Source of the DNA: Rhodoferax sp. OV413
GTDB lineage: Bacteria > Pseudomonadota > Gammaproteobacteria > Burkholderiales > Burkholderiaceae_C
DNA: 64,000 nucleotides
Assembly (NCBI GenBank): GCA_945861785.1
Contig: CAMAWD010000019.1
Location: 22,224 to 86,223 of the forward strand
Direction: 5' to 3'
The number at the start of each line of letters is the position of its first letter. Position 1 is the first letter of the stretch. Below are positions 8,284-16,832 of the stretch, piece by piece. Position numbers and translations under genes: made by a program. The notes beneath the pieces are model-generated. The model was not told where the DNA came from. It worked only from the letters and a program-made list of their open reading frames with translations, and did not search any database.

Positions 8284-9231
8284 TCACGAAGCACCCGCCA
8301 GCAACATCACCAGCGACACACTCAGCAGCGCCAGCAGCGTGGAGACTGCCACGCCAGCCGTGACCAGTGCTTGCGCGACGCCGTACTGCCGCGAAAAGAT
8401 GAATACATTGGCGCCGATCGGCAAGGCGGCCGTGGTGACCAGCACCGCCAGCGGAACACCCCGCAACCCCAGGGCTGCTCCCATCGCAGCCGTGACCACC
8501 GGGACCACAAAATTCTTGATGCCCGCGAGCTGAAGTGCAACGCGCATTTGGGCTCCCACCGCAGACTCCGCCAACGCGATCCCCACCAGCAGCAACGCCA
8601 GTGGGCCAAAGGCCATGCCGATCCAGCGCATGGGCAGATCGACCGCCGGCGGGACCACCAGCCCGGTCTGCGCAAACAACAAGCCTGCGATGATCGGCAG
8701 CGGCACCGGGTGCAGCAGGGCCTTGCGCAGCGCACGAACGGTCACGCGCAACAGGTGCCCGTCGACCCTGGGCAGGCGCGCCGCCTGCTCGCGTGCCAGC
8801 GCGAATTCCAGCACCACCGTGGCAGAGGTGAGCAACACCAGTGAATGGACCGGGATCAGTGTCAGCAAGGTCACCAGCCCGCTTTCGCCCCAGGCGAACT
8901 GCACCAGCGGGATGCCGATCATGACGGCATTGCTGTAGGTCACAGCCAGCGCCAGCACCACAGATGCGCGGTTCAGGCCGCGCCACAACAGCATCCCCGC
9001 AAACACCAGTGCCAATGCCGCGATGTAGGCCGCCGCCGGCCGCAGGTCGAGTTGCTCGACATGCACCTGGCGCATGGTGCGGAACAACACCACCGGTGTC
9101 AGCACCATGAACGACAGCGTGGACAGGCGCCGCACCCAGGCGGGTGTCACCCACCCGGCGCGTCCCAGCAGCAGCCCGGCAAGAATCAGCGCCACCACCG
9201 GCAGCAGGGCGGATAGGCCAACAAGGTTCAT
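8284..9231 (-). CDS. AEC (auxin efflux carrier) family transporter
   Basis: The 315-residue integral membrane protein has about ten hydrophobic segments in two bundles, beginning LSALLPVVALILAGLLLGRAGW, a typical AEC N-terminus. Bacterial members include malonate and other carboxylate carriers; the substrate here is unknown. I place the start at the ATG at 9231 because residues from the upstream in-frame ATG (9276) look non-membranous and non-conserved. It follows the sugar-acid operon on the same strand after a 61-bp gap and could be its last gene, but no shared function is demonstrated. Confidence 0.8.
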   Translation of the reverse strand: MNLVGLSALLPVVALILAGLLLGRAGWVTPAWVRRLSTLSFMVLTPVVLFRTMRQVHVEQLDLRPAAAYIAALALVFAGMLLWRGLNRASVVLALAVTYSNAVMIGIPLVQFAWGESGLVTLLTLIPVHSLVLLTSATVVLEFALAREQAARLPRVDGHLLRVTVRALRKALLHPVPLPIIAGLLFAQTGLVVPPAVDLPMRWIGMAFGPLALLLVGIALAESAVGAQMRVALQLAGIKNFVVPVVTAAMGAALGLRGVPLAVLVTTAALPIGANVFIFSRQYGVAQALVTAGVAVSTLLALLSVSLVMLLAGAS

Positions 9232-9292
9232 GGGCAGGAGCGCGGCACCGGTGCCGGGGCATTCCCCGTCGGGCAATCAGGCAGCCGACCCG

Positions 9293-10042
9293 TCAGCCCC
9301 GGCCGACAAAAGGCATGCCGGTTGCCATCACGGTGGTGAACAGGATATTGGCCGACAAGGGCAGTCGCGCCATGGTCATGAAGGTGTCGACCACGGCGGA
9401 CATGTCCATGCGCGGCTCGGGCTTGATGCTGCCATCGGCCTGGTGCACGCCCTGCGCCATGCGCAGTGTCATGTCCGACGCGACGTTGCCGATGTCGATC
9501 TGGCCTACGGCGATGCCAAAGGCGCGGCCGTCCAGGGATGCCGCGCGGGTCATGCCCGCGATCGCATGTTTGGTCGCGGTGTAGGCGATCGATCCCGGGC
9601 GCGGAACATGGGCCGAAATCGAGCCGTTGTTGATGATTCGGCCCCCTTGCGGGCTCTGCTCCTGCATCAGCTTGAAGGCATGCGACAAGGCATAAAACGC
9701 GCCGTTCAGGTTGATGTCCACGGCATGGCGCCACTCGTCGCCGGACAGGTCCCCGGGCAAGGCATATGGCAGCGAAATGCCAGCGTTGTTGAAGAGCAGG
9801 TCGAGCCGGCCGAAACGGGTACGCACCTGCTCGAACAGGGCCTTGACCTCCGGCTCCCTGGACAGGTCGGTCGGGATCGCGAGGGCATTGGCACCATGGG
9901 CGCCGGCGCCAGCCACGGCGTCCTGCAGGGCATCGGCGCGGCGGCCAACCAGCACGACCGTCCATCCTTCGGCCAGAAGTGCCAGGGCACAGGCCCTGCC
10001 AATGCCTGAACTGGCGCCAGTGACGAGTGCAATCTTTGTCAT
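9293..10042 (-). CDS. Short-chain dehydrogenase/reductase (SDR)
   Basis: The 249-residue classical SDR has TGASSGIG at residues 8-15 for dinucleotide binding, NNAG at about 90, and the Ser-Tyr-Lys catalytic set within GSISAH and YTATKHA. An Arg-Arg pair after the second strand (VGRRAD) favours NADP(H). The C-terminal FTTVMATGMPFVGRG resembles other SDRs acting on sugars or small hydroxy acids. It ends the run of sugar-acid genes, 38 bp after idnD, and a weak AAAGGA precedes the ATG. The exact substrate cannot be read from sequence; a second carbonyl reductase in a ketogluconate/idonate pathway is plausible. Confidence 0.85.
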   Translation of the reverse strand: MTKIALVTGASSGIGRACALALLAEGWTVVLVGRRADALQDAVAGAGAHGANALAIPTDLSREPEVKALFEQVRTRFGRLDLLFNNAGISLPYALPGDLSGDEWRHAVDINLNGAFYALSHAFKLMQEQSPQGGRIINNGSISAHVPRPGSIAYTATKHAIAGMTRAASLDGRAFGIAVGQIDIGNVASDMTLRMAQGVHQADGSIKPEPRMDMSAVVDTFMTMARLPLSANILFTTVMATGMPFVGRG

Positions 10043-10080
10043 GGAGGAATCCTTTGGTGTTCGATGAATGACAGGGCGGC

Positions 10081-11127
10081 TCAGGCAACTGCTTCCAAAA
10101 ACGAAATTTGAACCTTGATCGATTGGCTCTTGTCGGCCGCCAGGTCAAAGGCCTCTATGGCGCGGTCGACCGGCAACACGCCGGTGATGACGGGCTTGCC
10201 ATTGACCAGGCCATCGTTCAGGAACCGGACGGCAGTGGCAAATTCCGCATGGAAGCGGAAGGTGCCGCGCATGTCGACCTCCTTGGCCACCAGTTGGGTC
10301 ATCGGCAAACTCACATCCCCGCCCATCCCGATGGTGACCAGCACCCCGCGCGGCACGATCACGTCCAGGCCCAGGCGCAGCGCGGCTTCGCTGCCCGAGG
10401 CTTCGAACACGGCATCGAACTGGCCCTTGTCCACCTTGTAGGCATCCAGCGCCTGGGCCTGGGTGCGCAGGTTGATGGTGAAGTCGGCGCCCATCTCCCG
10501 GGCACATTTCAAGGGCAGATCGGCGATGTCAGCCGCCACGATGCAGGCTGCGCCCGCGCGCCGCAGGGCACCGATCAGGAGCGAACCGATCGGGCCGCAA
10601 CCGGTGACAAGCACCTGCTTTCCGAGCACACCACCCGCACGCTGGATCGCGTGCAGGCCCACCGACAGGGGCTCGGCCAGGGCCGCCTCGGACAGGCTCA
10701 GATGGTCTGCTATCGGGTGGGCCTGGTAGGCCTCGATGACCAACTGCTCGCTGAAGGCACCCTGGATGTGCGGGAATGGCATGGCGCTGCCGTAAAAACG
10801 CATGTTCAGGCATTGGTTGTGCTGCCCGGCCTGGCAAAAGCGGCAATGGCCGCAAGGGCGCGAAGGCGAGATCGCAATCCGCTGGCCCTTGTGCAGGCCT
10901 GTCACCTGTGCGCCAAGGCCGGCCACCACCCCCGAGACCTCGTGGCCCAGCGCGATCGGCTGCTTGATGCGAACGCTGCCAAAACCACCATGCTGGTAGT
11001 AATGCAGGTCGGAGCCGCAGATGCCGCCATACGCGACGTCAACCAGCAGTTGCCGGTCTCCCGGCGCAGGCAGTTCGGTGTGTTCGATTCGCAGGTCTTT
11101 GGCGGAGTGGCAGATGACGGATTTCAC
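10081..11127 (-). CDS. idnD: L-idonate 5-dehydrogenase (zinc alcohol dehydrogenase family)
   Basis: The 348-residue medium-chain dehydrogenase shows the catalytic zinc ligands in GGICGSD and GHEVSG, the four-cysteine structural zinc loop RPCGHCRFCQAGQHNQC, and the Rossmann motif VTGCGPIGSL. IdnD oxidises L-idonate to 5-ketogluconate. The neighbouring idnO gene reduces 5-ketogluconate to gluconate and gntK phosphorylates gluconate, so context supports the specific name over sorbitol dehydrogenase. The start is a GTG at 11127 chosen because the protein then begins KSVICHSAKDLRIE, aligned with the family start. The open frame continues upstream but there it merely overlaps idnO. Confidence 0.85.
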   Translation of the reverse strand: MKSVICHSAKDLRIEHTELPAPGDRQLLVDVAYGGICGSDLHYYQHGGFGSVRIKQPIALGHEVSGVVAGLGAQVTGLHKGQRIAISPSRPCGHCRFCQAGQHNQCLNMRFYGSAMPFPHIQGAFSEQLVIEAYQAHPIADHLSLSEAALAEPLSVGLHAIQRAGGVLGKQVLVTGCGPIGSLLIGALRRAGAACIVAADIADLPLKCAREMGADFTINLRTQAQALDAYKVDKGQFDAVFEASGSEAALRLGLDVIVPRGVLVTIGMGGDVSLPMTQLVAKEVDMRGTFRFHAEFATAVRFLNDGLVNGKPVITGVLPVDRAIEAFDLAADKSQSIKVQISFLEAVA

Positions 11128-11168
11128 GGTGTTGACTTTCGGGGCGAAGGGTGTTGCGTGGAGGGCTG

Positions 11169-11939
11169 TCACAGCGTGGCGGTGACACCACCATCGACGT
11201 ACAGGATATGGCCATTGACGAAGCGCGATGCATCGCTGGCCAGGAAGACCGCGGCACCACCCAGGTCTTCGACGTCGCCCCAGCAGCGGCTGGGCGTGCG
11301 CCCTATCAGCCAGGCGCTGAAAGCCGGATCGTCCACCAGTTTCTGGTTCAGCTCGGTCTTGAAGTAGCCCGGCCCGATGCCATTGACGTTGATGCCGAAC
11401 TGGCCCCAATCGATGGCCATGCCCTTGGTGAGCATCTTGACCGCGCCTTTGCTCGCCGTGTAGGGTGCGATGCCGGGGCGGCCCAGTTCGCTCTGGACCG
11501 AGCAGATATTGATGATCTTGCCACGGCCGCGGGGGATCATCTTCCTGGCGACCGCCTGGCCGACGTAATACACGCTGTCGAGGTTGGTGCGCATCAGGGT
11601 GTGCCAGTCGGCGTCGGCATAGTCTTGCAGCGGCCCACGCAACTGCATACCTGCGTTGTTGACCAGGATGTCGATCGGGCCTTCGGCGTCGATCTGCTCC
11701 ACTGCCTGGCGCACGCTGTCGGCATCGGTCACATCGAAGGCCGACTGGCCCACCGACAGGCCTTCGGATTGCAGGGCCTGCATGCACGCCGCCACCTTGG
11801 CAGTGTTGCGGCCATTCAGAACGACATGGGCTCCCGCCTGGCCCAGGGCCCGGGCCAACGCCAGGCCGATACCTGCCGACGAACCGGTGATGAGGGCGCG
11901 GCGGCCCTTCAGTCCAAAGGAATCCAGGATGTTTGTCAT
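11169..11939 (-). CDS. idnO: Gluconate 5-dehydrogenase (SDR)
   Basis: The 256-residue SDR has GSSAGIG for cofactor binding, NNAGMQ, and the Ser-Tyr-Lys triad in SVQSELGRPGIAPYTASKGAV, followed by INVNGIGPGYFKTELN and a C-terminal ILYVDGG, as in gluconate 5-dehydrogenases. It interconverts 5-ketogluconate and D-gluconate with NADP(H). Its ATG overlaps the dctM stop codon as ATGA, so it is translated from the TRAP operon message. Upstream in-frame ATGs lie inside dctM and are not needed. Length equals that of characterised IdnO/Ga5DH. Confidence 0.88.
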   Translation of the reverse strand: MTNILDSFGLKGRRALITGSSAGIGLALARALGQAGAHVVLNGRNTAKVAACMQALQSEGLSVGQSAFDVTDADSVRQAVEQIDAEGPIDILVNNAGMQLRGPLQDYADADWHTLMRTNLDSVYYVGQAVARKMIPRGRGKIINICSVQSELGRPGIAPYTASKGAVKMLTKGMAIDWGQFGINVNGIGPGYFKTELNQKLVDDPAFSAWLIGRTPSRCWGDVEDLGGAAVFLASDASRFVNGHILYVDGGVTATL

Positions 11940-13219
11940 TTCATCAGCAGCCATTTGAGGGGCAGCATCACCAGGCTCGGGAAAGCAATCAACAGACCCA
12001 TCACCACCACCTGGGAGGCCAGGAAAGGCATCACGCCACGGATCACGTCGTGCATCGGGATGCGGCCCACGCCACACACCACATTGAGCACCGTGCCCAC
12101 CGGCGGCGTCAGCAGGCCGATGGCATTGTTCATGATGAACAACACGCCGAAGTACACCGGGTCGATGCCTGCTTCACGCACCAGGGGCATCAGCACGGGT
12201 GTCAGGATCAGCACCGTGGGCGCGAAGTCCAGCGCGGTGCCCACGATCATCACCAGCAGCATCAGCATGACCATCAGCAGGGTCTTGTTGTCGATGAAGG
12301 GGCGCAGGATCTCGACGATCTGCGCCGGGATGTTGGCAACGGTGATCAACCACGCGGACACCAGCGCGGCTGCCACCAGGAACATCACCACGGCGGAGGT
12401 CTTGGCGGCCGCCAGGATGATGCCGTACAACTGCGAAAACTTGATCTCGCGGTAGATGAAAAGCCCGACGAACAGCGAATAGACAACGGCCACCACCGCA
12501 GCTTCGGTCGGCGTGAACACCCCCATCTTCATGCCGCCAATGATGGTGATTGCCAGCAGATACGACCAGAAGGCATTGACGGTGACCGAGATGCGCTCCC
12601 TGAACGGCACCTTGTCGGCCACGACGACCTTGTCGTTGCGCGCCACGATCCACCAGGTGACGATCAGGGCCAGGCCCATCAGGAGCCCCGGGAAGATGCC
12701 AGCCATGAACAGCTTGGAGATCGACACGCCACCGATCACGCCAAACAGGATGAAACCGATCGACGGTGGAATGACCGGTGCGATGATGCCGCCGGCGGCG
12801 ATCAGGCCGGCAGAGCGGTCCATCCGGTACCCGGCCTTGCGCATCATGGGCATCAGCACGGCCGCCAGCGCGGCGGTGTCGGCCACGGCGGAGCCCGACA
12901 GGCTGGCCATCACAATGGCGGCGAACACCGCCACATAACCCAGCCCGCCACGAAAGTGGCCGACCCACACCATGGCGGAGTTCACGATGCGCCGGCTCAT
13001 GCCGCCGGCGTTCATGAGTTCACCGGCCAGCATGAAGAACGGCACGGCCATCAAGGGAAAGTTGTCGGCGCCGCTGATCAGGTTCTGCGAGACGATCTGG
13101 GTGTCGAAGTTGTCCAGGTGCAGCATCAGCGCCACGCCGGAGACGATGAGCGAGAACGCCAGCGGCATGCCAAGTGCCATGGCGCCCAGCAGCGACAGGA
13201 TGAACACCAGCACGGTCAT
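11936..13219 (-). CDS. dctM: TRAP transporter large permease subunit
   Basis: The 427-residue membrane protein of the DctM family has about twelve hydrophobic segments, starting VLVFILSLLGAMALGMPLAFSL and containing FFMLAGELMNAGG, GSAVADTAALAAVLMP and IPPSIGFILFGV, all characteristic of TRAP large subunits. With DctQ and DctP it imports an organic acid using the sodium or proton gradient. The gene start overlaps the dctQ stop as ATGA, and its stop overlaps idnO in the same way. Placement among idonate/gluconate genes indicates that the cargo is a sugar acid. Confidence 0.93.
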   Translation of the reverse strand: MTVLVFILSLLGAMALGMPLAFSLIVSGVALMLHLDNFDTQIVSQNLISGADNFPLMAVPFFMLAGELMNAGGMSRRIVNSAMVWVGHFRGGLGYVAVFAAIVMASLSGSAVADTAALAAVLMPMMRKAGYRMDRSAGLIAAGGIIAPVIPPSIGFILFGVIGGVSISKLFMAGIFPGLLMGLALIVTWWIVARNDKVVVADKVPFRERISVTVNAFWSYLLAITIIGGMKMGVFTPTEAAVVAVVYSLFVGLFIYREIKFSQLYGIILAAAKTSAVVMFLVAAALVSAWLITVANIPAQIVEILRPFIDNKTLLMVMLMLLVMIVGTALDFAPTVLILTPVLMPLVREAGIDPVYFGVLFIMNNAIGLLTPPVGTVLNVVCGVGRIPMHDVIRGVMPFLASQVVVMGLLIAFPSLVMLPLKWLLMK

Positions 13220-13755
13220 TTGGCGGCTCCGGTGGTGTGGGCAATCACCACCTCTTCAGAGTCCTGCACCTGGATCAGGTCGGACTCGTCGAACTCGCCC
13301 CTGCCCAGGCGGACCAACTTGTTCAGGATCATCAGGCCCATCGCCACGCTGGCGAGGTAACCCACGCCATACACCCAACTCATCGGGATCTCGGTTACCG
13401 CCGACCGGGTGGTGGCATTGATGCCGTGCTGCTTGAAAGTGCCATAGAACATCAGCACGCAGCAACCCAGCATCATCAGATTGGACAACGCAAAGGCGAC
13501 CTTCTTGCCGCGCAGGCCAAGCTTGCGCACGACCGTGTCGAGCCCGAGGTGGGCGTTTTCACGCATCGCGACAATCGCGCCCAGGAACGTGATCCAGATG
13601 AACAGGAACCGCGACAGCTCTTCGGAGCTGATGATGGAGTCGTTGAAGCCGTAACGCAGCACCACGTTGCCGAAGACCATGATGACCATGGCCGACAACA
13701 TGGTGACCAGCGTCAATTCGGCCAGCCGAAAGAAGAGGTCGTTGATCTTTTTCAT
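13216..13755 (-). CDS. dctQ: TRAP transporter small permease subunit
   Basis: The 179-residue protein has four membrane segments (beginning LTLVTMLSAMVIMVFGNVVLRY) and the DctQ motif SSEELSRFLFIWITFLGA followed by MRENAHLGLD. It helps couple the periplasmic binding protein DctP to DctM. I place the start at the ATG at 13755 (MKKINDLFF); the codons further upstream cross an intercistronic hairpin and are low-complexity. The C-terminal 30 residues are charged and cytoplasmic. Confidence 0.9.
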   Translation of the reverse strand: MKKINDLFFRLAELTLVTMLSAMVIMVFGNVVLRYGFNDSIISSEELSRFLFIWITFLGAIVAMRENAHLGLDTVVRKLGLRGKKVAFALSNLMMLGCCVLMFYGTFKQHGINATTRSAVTEIPMSWVYGVGYLASVAMGLMILNKLVRLGRGEFDESDLIQVQDSEEVVIAHTTGAAK

Positions 13756-13769
13756 GTTCAGGGGCGGTG

Positions 13770-13789
13770 GCCCCCTGCGCGCAGGGGGC
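13770..13789. promoter_or_regulatory. Perfect 20-bp palindrome between dctP and dctQ
   Basis: The GC-rich palindrome (arm GCCCCCTGCG) lies in the 50-bp gap between the dctP stop and the dctQ start. There is no run of T on the minus strand after it, so it is unlikely to be a full terminator. A hairpin here could protect the 3' end of the dctP message and give more binding protein than permease, as known for other binding-protein operons. Confidence 0.5.
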
Positions 13790-13805
13790 ATTCACACACG
13801 ACCGC

Positions 13806-14780
13806 CTATTTGGTGTCTTCGATGGCCTTGAGCAATGCGGGGCCGCTCTTCTCGCCGAAGGACTTGGCAATTTCAGCCGAGACGATCTTCTGGAACGGGG
13901 CCATGTCCACGTTCTCGATCACCTGCATGCCGGACTTCTTGAGCTCGGCAATCACCTTGCCCGCGTTCTGGGCGTTCAGGTTGCGCTGGTAGGTGGCGGC
14001 CTCACGCGCGGCATCGACCATGATCTTCTGGTAATTGGCAGGCAGGCTGTCGAACTTGGTCTTGTTCATCGCGATGACCAGTGGCGAATACACGTGGTTG
14101 CTGACGGTCAGATGCTTTTGCACTTCATAGAACTTGGACGACCAGGTCACGTTGATCGGGTGTTCCTGTGCATCGAAGGTGCCGGTTTCCAGCGCGGTGT
14201 ACAGCTCGGAGATGGGCATCGGTGACGGGTTCATGCCCAGCAGCTTGAAGGCCTGGATATGGTACGGGTTGGGGGTGGAGCGGATCTTCAGGCCTTTCAG
14301 GTCGTCGGGCTTGTTGACCGGACGCTTGTTGTTGGTGAAGGCGCGCCAGCCGTTTTCCCAGTAGGCCAGGCCCTTGAGACCATGGGCCGAGAGCTCGTTC
14401 AGCACGCCGGTGCCGACATCTCCGTCGAGCACGGCGTAGGCATGTTGCGCGCTGCGAAACACGAACGGCAGTTCCATGGCGGCGGTGTTGGGCACGATGC
14501 CGTTGAAGTTCGAGGCGCCGCTCGACACGATGTCGATCGTCCCGCCGCGGGTGCCGTTGATCATGGCAGCGTCGTTGCCCAGCTGGTTGGCCGGGAAGAC
14601 GGTGATTTCCACATCGCCATTGGTGCGTTGCTTGACCAGCTCGGCGAGCTTGGTGGCTGCCGCGTGTTGGCCATCGGTGGTGTTCACCGCATGGCCCAGC
14701 TTCAGGTTGAACTTGGCGCCGTAGGCACTGGAGCCGGCAACGGCAACGAGGCAGGCGAGAAGGATGCGGGAAAGTTTCAT
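13806..14780 (-). CDS. dctP: TRAP transporter substrate-binding protein
   Basis: The 324-residue protein begins with a signal peptide (MKLSRILLACLVAVAGSSAYG, cleavage likely after AYG) and shows the DctP fold: LGHAVNTTDGQHAAATKLAELV, the ligand-carboxylate arginine in GLKIRSTPNP, and the hallmark MPISELYTALETGTFDAQEHP. It captures a sugar acid in the periplasm for DctQM. The ATG is preceded by CAGGAG at 7 nt, one of the better ribosome sites in the operon, in line with the high level expected of a binding protein. Ligand identity (gluconate, idonate or a keto-acid) is inferred from neighbours. Confidence 0.93.
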   Translation of the reverse strand: MKLSRILLACLVAVAGSSAYGAKFNLKLGHAVNTTDGQHAAATKLAELVKQRTNGDVEITVFPANQLGNDAAMINGTRGGTIDIVSSGASNFNGIVPNTAAMELPFVFRSAQHAYAVLDGDVGTGVLNELSAHGLKGLAYWENGWRAFTNNKRPVNKPDDLKGLKIRSTPNPYHIQAFKLLGMNPSPMPISELYTALETGTFDAQEHPINVTWSSKFYEVQKHLTVSNHVYSPLVIAMNKTKFDSLPANYQKIMVDAAREAATYQRNLNAQNAGKVIAELKKSGMQVIENVDMAPFQKIVSAEIAKSFGEKSGPALLKAIEDTK

Positions 14781-14818
14781 GCAATGTCTCCTGGTTAAAA
14801 AGTCGAACAGAAAGAAAA

Positions 14819-15157
14819 TCAGTCGGTGGGCAGTGCGTATTCGTCCGCACTGAAGACGGTGTGAAAAACGGAGCCATCGAACATGGCGATCAGGTCCTTG
14901 GACACCTCGCGGCTGGTCATGCGCACCTCGGAGGCCAGTGCGATGGCGATGGCTTCGCGGCTCGGGTAACGCACCGACAACACCATGCCGAAATGCGGCT
15001 TGTCGACATCGCTCTCGACCTGGCGCAATACGCGCACCTCCTGGGCGCCGGGGAAACGTGTCCACAGGGGAACGAGCTTGTCGCGGATGTAGCGGTTGAA
15101 GGCGTCTTCCATGCCGGGTTTGACCTCGCCCTGGAAAAATGCGCAGCGGATGAACAT
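14819..15157 (-). CDS. Small protein, probable dimeric alpha/beta-barrel (Dabb-like) fold
   Basis: The 112-residue product has no signal peptide or membrane segment. Its layout (MFIRCAFFQG strand, EDAFNRYIRDKLVPLW helix, VRVLRQVESD strand, HFGMVLSVRYPSREAIAIAL, then a terminal FDGSVFHTVFSADEY strand) resembles the ferredoxin-like dimeric alpha/beta-barrel families (EthD, Dabb, monooxygenase-like). No catalytic residues can be named. It sits between gntK and dctP in the same operon, which suggests a role in sugar-acid metabolism such as an isomerase, sensor or detoxifying step. I do not recognise the family by name. Confidence 0.65.
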   Translation of the reverse strand: MFIRCAFFQGEVKPGMEDAFNRYIRDKLVPLWTRFPGAQEVRVLRQVESDVDKPHFGMVLSVRYPSREAIAIALASEVRMTSREVSKDLIAMFDGSVFHTVFSADEYALPTD

Positions 15158-15179
15158 GGTGGATTCTCGTGAAGTGAAA

Positions 15180-15734
15180 TCAGGCCGCAGCTTGCTGCGC
15201 CGGGTGGTGATGCAACGCCGCCAGCGCCTGGTTGACCAGGTCTCCGACGGGGCCGGCGATCGCCAGGGTGATGGCATCGGTCTCATCGGCCTGGGGCTTT
15301 TCGAGGGTGCGAAACTGGCTGTCGAGCAGGCCGGGTTGCATGTAGTGGCCCACGCGCTGGCGCAGGCGGCGCTGGATGAGGTCGAAGTCGCCATCGAGAA
15401 ACAGGAAACACACACATCCAGCGCGCTCGCGGATCCGGTCACGGTAACAACGGCGCAAGGCCGAACACGCCACCACGCAACCTTTGGACGATGCATCGCA
15501 ATTGGCAAGGTGCTCGCCAATGCGGTCCAGCCAGGGCCAGCGGTCGGCGTCTTCCAGGGCGATGCCCGCGCGCATCTTGGCAACGCTCCCGGGCAGGTGC
15601 AGGTCGTCGCCATCGACCATGTGCAGACCCAGGCGCTCGGCCAGGGCGTGCGCCACGGTGGACTTGCCGCAGCCAGACACACCCATGACGATCAGGCGCA
15701 TTGGTGCAGGAGGCATTGGCGGGCTTTCGCTCAT
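15180..15734 (-). CDS. gntK: Gluconokinase
   Basis: The 184-residue kinase phosphorylates D-gluconate to 6-phosphogluconate, the substrate of Edd. Signature elements: P-loop VMGVSGCGKST, VDGDDLHLPGSVAKMRAGIALEDADRWPWL (GntK core), CSALRRCYRDRIR and FLDGDFDLIQRRLRQRVGHYM with FRTLEKP. The ATG overlaps the stop of the upstream dehydrogenase as ATGA; internal ATGs at the start of APMRLIV are possible but less coupled. It is the link between the idonate/ketogluconate steps of this operon and the Entner-Doudoroff enzymes at 4347-6874. Confidence 0.93.
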   Translation of the reverse strand: MSESPPMPPAPMRLIVMGVSGCGKSTVAHALAERLGLHMVDGDDLHLPGSVAKMRAGIALEDADRWPWLDRIGEHLANCDASSKGCVVACSALRRCYRDRIRERAGCVCFLFLDGDFDLIQRRLRQRVGHYMQPGLLDSQFRTLEKPQADETDAITLAIAGPVGDLVNQALAALHHHPAQQAAA

Positions 15735-16696
15735 CGGACCCCGGACATGCCCACACACTCTGGCACTGGCGTAAGCAAGGGCTGGCCCGATGTGCCGGCC
15801 TGCATGTTGGCGAACGCCAGGTCGGCCATGGCCTGGCGGGTTTCGTTGGTGGCGCTGGCCATGTGGGGGGTCAGTACCACGTTGGGCATGCTCCACAAGG
15901 CCTCTGGTACCTGCGGCTCGTTGACATACACATCGAGCCCGGCGCCGGCGATCACGCCGTTGTGCAGCGCAGCGATCAGGGCCTGTTCGTCCACCACGCT
16001 GCCACGCGCAACGTTGATCAGGAAGCCGCGCGGGCCCAGCGCCTTGAGCACCTCCGCGTTGATCAGATGCCGGGTGGCTGCGCCACCGGGTGTGATCACG
16101 ACAAGAAAGTCCACCTCTGCCGCCAGCGCCGCTGCGCTGGGGAAAAAACGCAATCCGGAATCTGCCTTTTCGCTGCGTGCGGTGTAGGCGATCGCCATGC
16201 CAAACCCGCTTGCGCGCCTGGCGATGGCCTTGCCGATGCGCCCGAAACCAACGATACCAAGCCGTGCGCCGGACACCTTGCGCCCCAGGGGAAATGGCCC
16301 TTCCGGCCAGCGGCCCGCGCGCACATACTGGTCGGCCTGCGCGATGCCACGGCCAACCGACAGCACCAGGCCCATGGCCAGGTCGGCAACGTCGTCGGTC
16401 AGTACTTCGGGCGTGTGGGTGACCGGGATGCCGTGCGCGATGGCGGTGGGCACGTCGACACCGTCGTAACCGACGCCGAAGACCGACACCACTTTGGCGT
16501 TGGGCAACCGGGACAGCAAACCACCCGGCACGCTGGCCTCACCTGTGCTTGCCACGCCCACAATCCGCTGCGCCATTGCGTCAAACCCTGCAGAGTCGGT
16601 TTCGTGGGTACGATCGTGCACGGTGTAGAGCGCATCGAGCGCCTGGCGGTACAGGGGGTGGAGCTTGGTCACAGCGAGGACATCGGGTTTGGCCAA
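15731..16696 (-). CDS. D-isomer-specific 2-hydroxyacid dehydrogenase (2-ketogluconate/glyoxylate reductase type)
   Basis: The 321-residue NAD(P)-dependent enzyme has VGFGRIGKAIARR for cofactor binding, the catalytic Arg in INVARGSVVDE, Glu in VNEPQVPE and His in TPHMAS. In a gluconate/idonate operon the best guess is reduction of 2-ketogluconate to gluconate (GhrB-like) or of 2-keto-L-gulonate to L-idonate. I prefer the TTG at 16696 because GGAG lies 8 nt before it; a TTG at 16714 would add six residues. It is the first gene of the minus-strand operon, with a palindromic operator just upstream. Confidence 0.85.
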   Translation of the reverse strand: MAKPDVLAVTKLHPLYRQALDALYTVHDRTHETDSAGFDAMAQRIVGVASTGEASVPGGLLSRLPNAKVVSVFGVGYDGVDVPTAIAHGIPVTHTPEVLTDDVADLAMGLVLSVGRGIAQADQYVRAGRWPEGPFPLGRKVSGARLGIVGFGRIGKAIARRASGFGMAIAYTARSEKADSGLRFFPSAAALAAEVDFLVVITPGGAATRHLINAEVLKALGPRGFLINVARGSVVDEQALIAALHNGVIAGAGLDVYVNEPQVPEALWSMPNVVLTPHMASATNETRQAMADLAFANMQAGTSGQPLLTPVPECVGMSGVR

Positions 16697-16721
16697 TTCG
16701 GAAACTCCAGTCAACTTGGTC

Positions 16722-16743
16722 TTTCGGACAGCGCTGTCCGAAA
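16722..16743. promoter_or_regulatory. LacI-type operator 1 (core GGACAGCGCTGTCC)
   Basis: This is a perfect 22-bp palindrome whose 14-bp core matches GGAYAGCGCTRTCC, shared with a second site at 16833-16846. It lies directly upstream of the first gene of the sugar-acid operon, where a bound repressor would block transcription. The neighbouring divergent LacI-family gene is the obvious candidate regulator. Confidence 0.7.
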
Positions 16744-16770
16744 ATATTTAAAAAATATCCATTCGAATTT

Positions 16771-16794
16771 GCTGATTTTTTGTTTGAAATCAGC
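16771..16794. other. Hairpin in the AT-rich divergent promoter
   Basis: An 8-bp perfect stem (GCTGATTT against AAATCAGC) with an 8-nt T/G-rich loop lies between the two operators. It could be a third protein site, or a leader or terminator-like hairpin with the T-run lying in the stem/loop. The surrounding 16741-16800 stretch is much more AT-rich than the rest of the window, as expected of a promoter. Confidence 0.35.
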
Positions 16795-16832
16795 CAAGTG
16801 GGAGTTTCATCAGAATACTCGCCAAAACGTTG

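Noticed and set aside
13770..13789. Intrinsic terminator between dctP and dctQ
   Set aside because: The hairpin is not followed by a T-run and the downstream genes overlap as one operon; a processing or stabilising role fits better.
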